From: Portulaca oleracea
Lineage: Eukaryota; Streptophyta; Magnoliopsida; Caryophyllales; Portulacaceae
Assembly: GCA_029582165.1 (NCBI GenBank)
Contig: CM055893.1
Span: forward strand, 29,043,679 to 29,107,678
DNA length: 64,000 nucleotides
Direction of reading: 5' to 3'
Under the pieces are notes generated by a model that saw only the letters and a program-made list of their open reading frames with translations, ran no database searches and was not told where the DNA came from. Below are positions 62,968 through 64,000 of this stretch, in pieces (within the stretch, counting starts at the first letter, position 1; the number at the start of each line of letters is the position of its first letter). A program made the position numbers and the translations under genes.

Positions 62968-64000
62968 TCACCACAGGGAGCCTAAATCGCCGCTGTTCTC
63001 TGCCAAGTTGCCACCTGCATTTGAAGCTCCAGCGTTGGAAGTACCGGCCGTGCCAAAATAGGTATCCCAAGAGTAATAATCAGGACCAGGAGCAGTCTGC
63101 CTAGGAGGCGATGGCCCGGACAGGGGCACTCCTGAAAGATGTACACTCAATGGTGAAGACATAGAGTGCTCCTGTGAAGCAGCCAGCCAGGAATGATCAG
63201 GGACTTGCCACTCAACAGATGGAGTAGGCCATACAGGATCGATTCCATAGTTGGGGGCTGGCCAACCAGAAGAAGCATATCCTCCCTACCAAGAGTGTTG
63301 AGGCACATACCACTCTTGAGGACCCATGGGCCATGACGGACCCATACCAGGAGCAGGGACAGGCCACCCGCAAAACCGGAACCAAAATAGTAAGCATCAT
63401 GGGGTGCAGAACGTGAAGTAGCATCATCCGCTACGGCCTGACTACCAGGATACACTACGGATGCACCTGAGTCGCGGTCCCTCACCACTATCTCCCGACC
63501 ACGGCTAGCAGAGCGCACTGAAGTTGGAGTACGACGAGAATGAGAGGGCCGGTAGGTAGCGCTTGACTCTGAAGTATCTTCCACCCAATATGGACGGGGT
63601 TGAGCATCACCGCCATATCGAGCACTATGATACGACCCACCCTGACCAAAAGGCTCCTCCAAGGACATCTGAGCCATGTCCTATTCCATATTCGGAGGAC
63701 GACGATCTCTACTGCTGGACCTGCTACGATCCTCGGGTATAGGAGGGCTGGGAAGACCCACCAACTTATTCCCGAGATCGGCCTCGAGTAGAATATTCCC
63801 CTATCGAGGAGCGGCTTGGAGGCTCCGCGCAAGGAACACCTGCGGTAGAACGTCGAGGAGGTTCCCTAGGAACAGACTCCGCATCAGCCTCCATATCGGC
63901 TCTTTTGGTGGTATCCCCTCGATATCTACCAGAGACAATGAATGCCCGATCAAGGTGCTTCAACATGGTACTCCATTCCTTGATCATTTACCGGAGGAAA
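62968..64000 (-). pseudogene. Antisense gene 2 of B3 (PMD gene), exon 6, cut by window end
   Basis: Only the last exon is in view. It starts at the window edge near the conserved KEWSTMLKHLDRAF motif, goes through the Arg-rich REPPRRSTAGVPCAEPP region and MAQMSLEEPFGQGGSYHSAR, then a Gly/Ser/Pro-rich part. It ends DYYSWDTYFGT..SGDLGSLW and TGA (62968-62970). Frame shifts at about 63660-63770 and about 63150 separate three readings. The PMD exon itself must lie to the right of the window. Confidence 0.72.

Larger units (their letters stand above)
57303..64000 (+). mobile_element. B3: 5'-truncated Tat-lineage element with two antisense genes
   Basis: B homology begins at 57306 (aatgaacccttaaaagaa), equivalent to B2 39959, and continues through pol, antisense gene 1 and into exon 6 of antisense gene 2 at the window end. 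LTR, leader, gag, protease and most of the linker are missing on the left. The palindromes in this copy have drifted to a CCTAGG core. Confidence 0.9.

Overview
This window is plant nuclear DNA made almost entirely of nested and broken transposable elements. I see no single-copy host gene, no RNA gene and no CRISPR array. The evidence for a flowering plant is: Ty3/gypsy elements of the Tat and Athila lineages, primer-binding sites matching plant tRNA-Arg and tRNA-Asp, a Ty1/copia LTR primed by initiator tRNA-Met, an L1-type LINE tail, and plant-like GT..AG introns. The species cannot be read from the sequence.

Layout. (1) 1-7624, minus strand: A1, a non-autonomous Athila-type element with gag and protease only. 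It sits in the gag of a copia element whose LTR is 7778-8742. (2) 8839-10111, minus: 3' end of a LINE. (3) 10112-33748: B1, a Tat-lineage element. Its internal antisense gene was hit by A2 (22552-29436, a second A-family element with a perfect 5-bp target duplication), and its 3' LTR was hit by B2. (4) 33749-49247: B2, a second Tat copy, cut before its 3' end. (5) 49248-about 54195: D, an Athila-lineage element with gag, protease, RT and part of RNase H. (6) About 54196-55743: E, a segment with an ATHILA ORF1-like frame. (7) 55744-57302: A3, one A-family LTR, fused to (8) 57303-64000: B3, a third Tat copy that starts inside pol and runs off the window.

How the pieces work together. The three B copies show a composite element. 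The plus strand has LTR, leader, gag, DNGS-type protease, a G-patch-like linker, RT, a degenerate RNase H, a second archaeal-type RNase H, and integrase. Between pol and the 3' LTR lie two minus-strand genes that contain introns. Gene 1 is DUF7745-like with a basic repeat tail. Gene 2 is a six-exon plant mobile domain (PMD) gene with a long low-complexity tail. Where intact, both antisense genes have a TATAAATA box like the LTR's, and like the LTR they are surrounded by GGCCCA motifs and copies of a palindrome around AAAACCCGC/GCGGGTTTT. Each element family here carries its own palindrome array in the presumed U3 of its LTRs.

All copies are decayed by stops, frameshifts, lost start codons and changed RT catalytic residues. 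They are relics, but their alignment exposes the shared architecture. All family names come from motif recognition by eye; no database search was possible.
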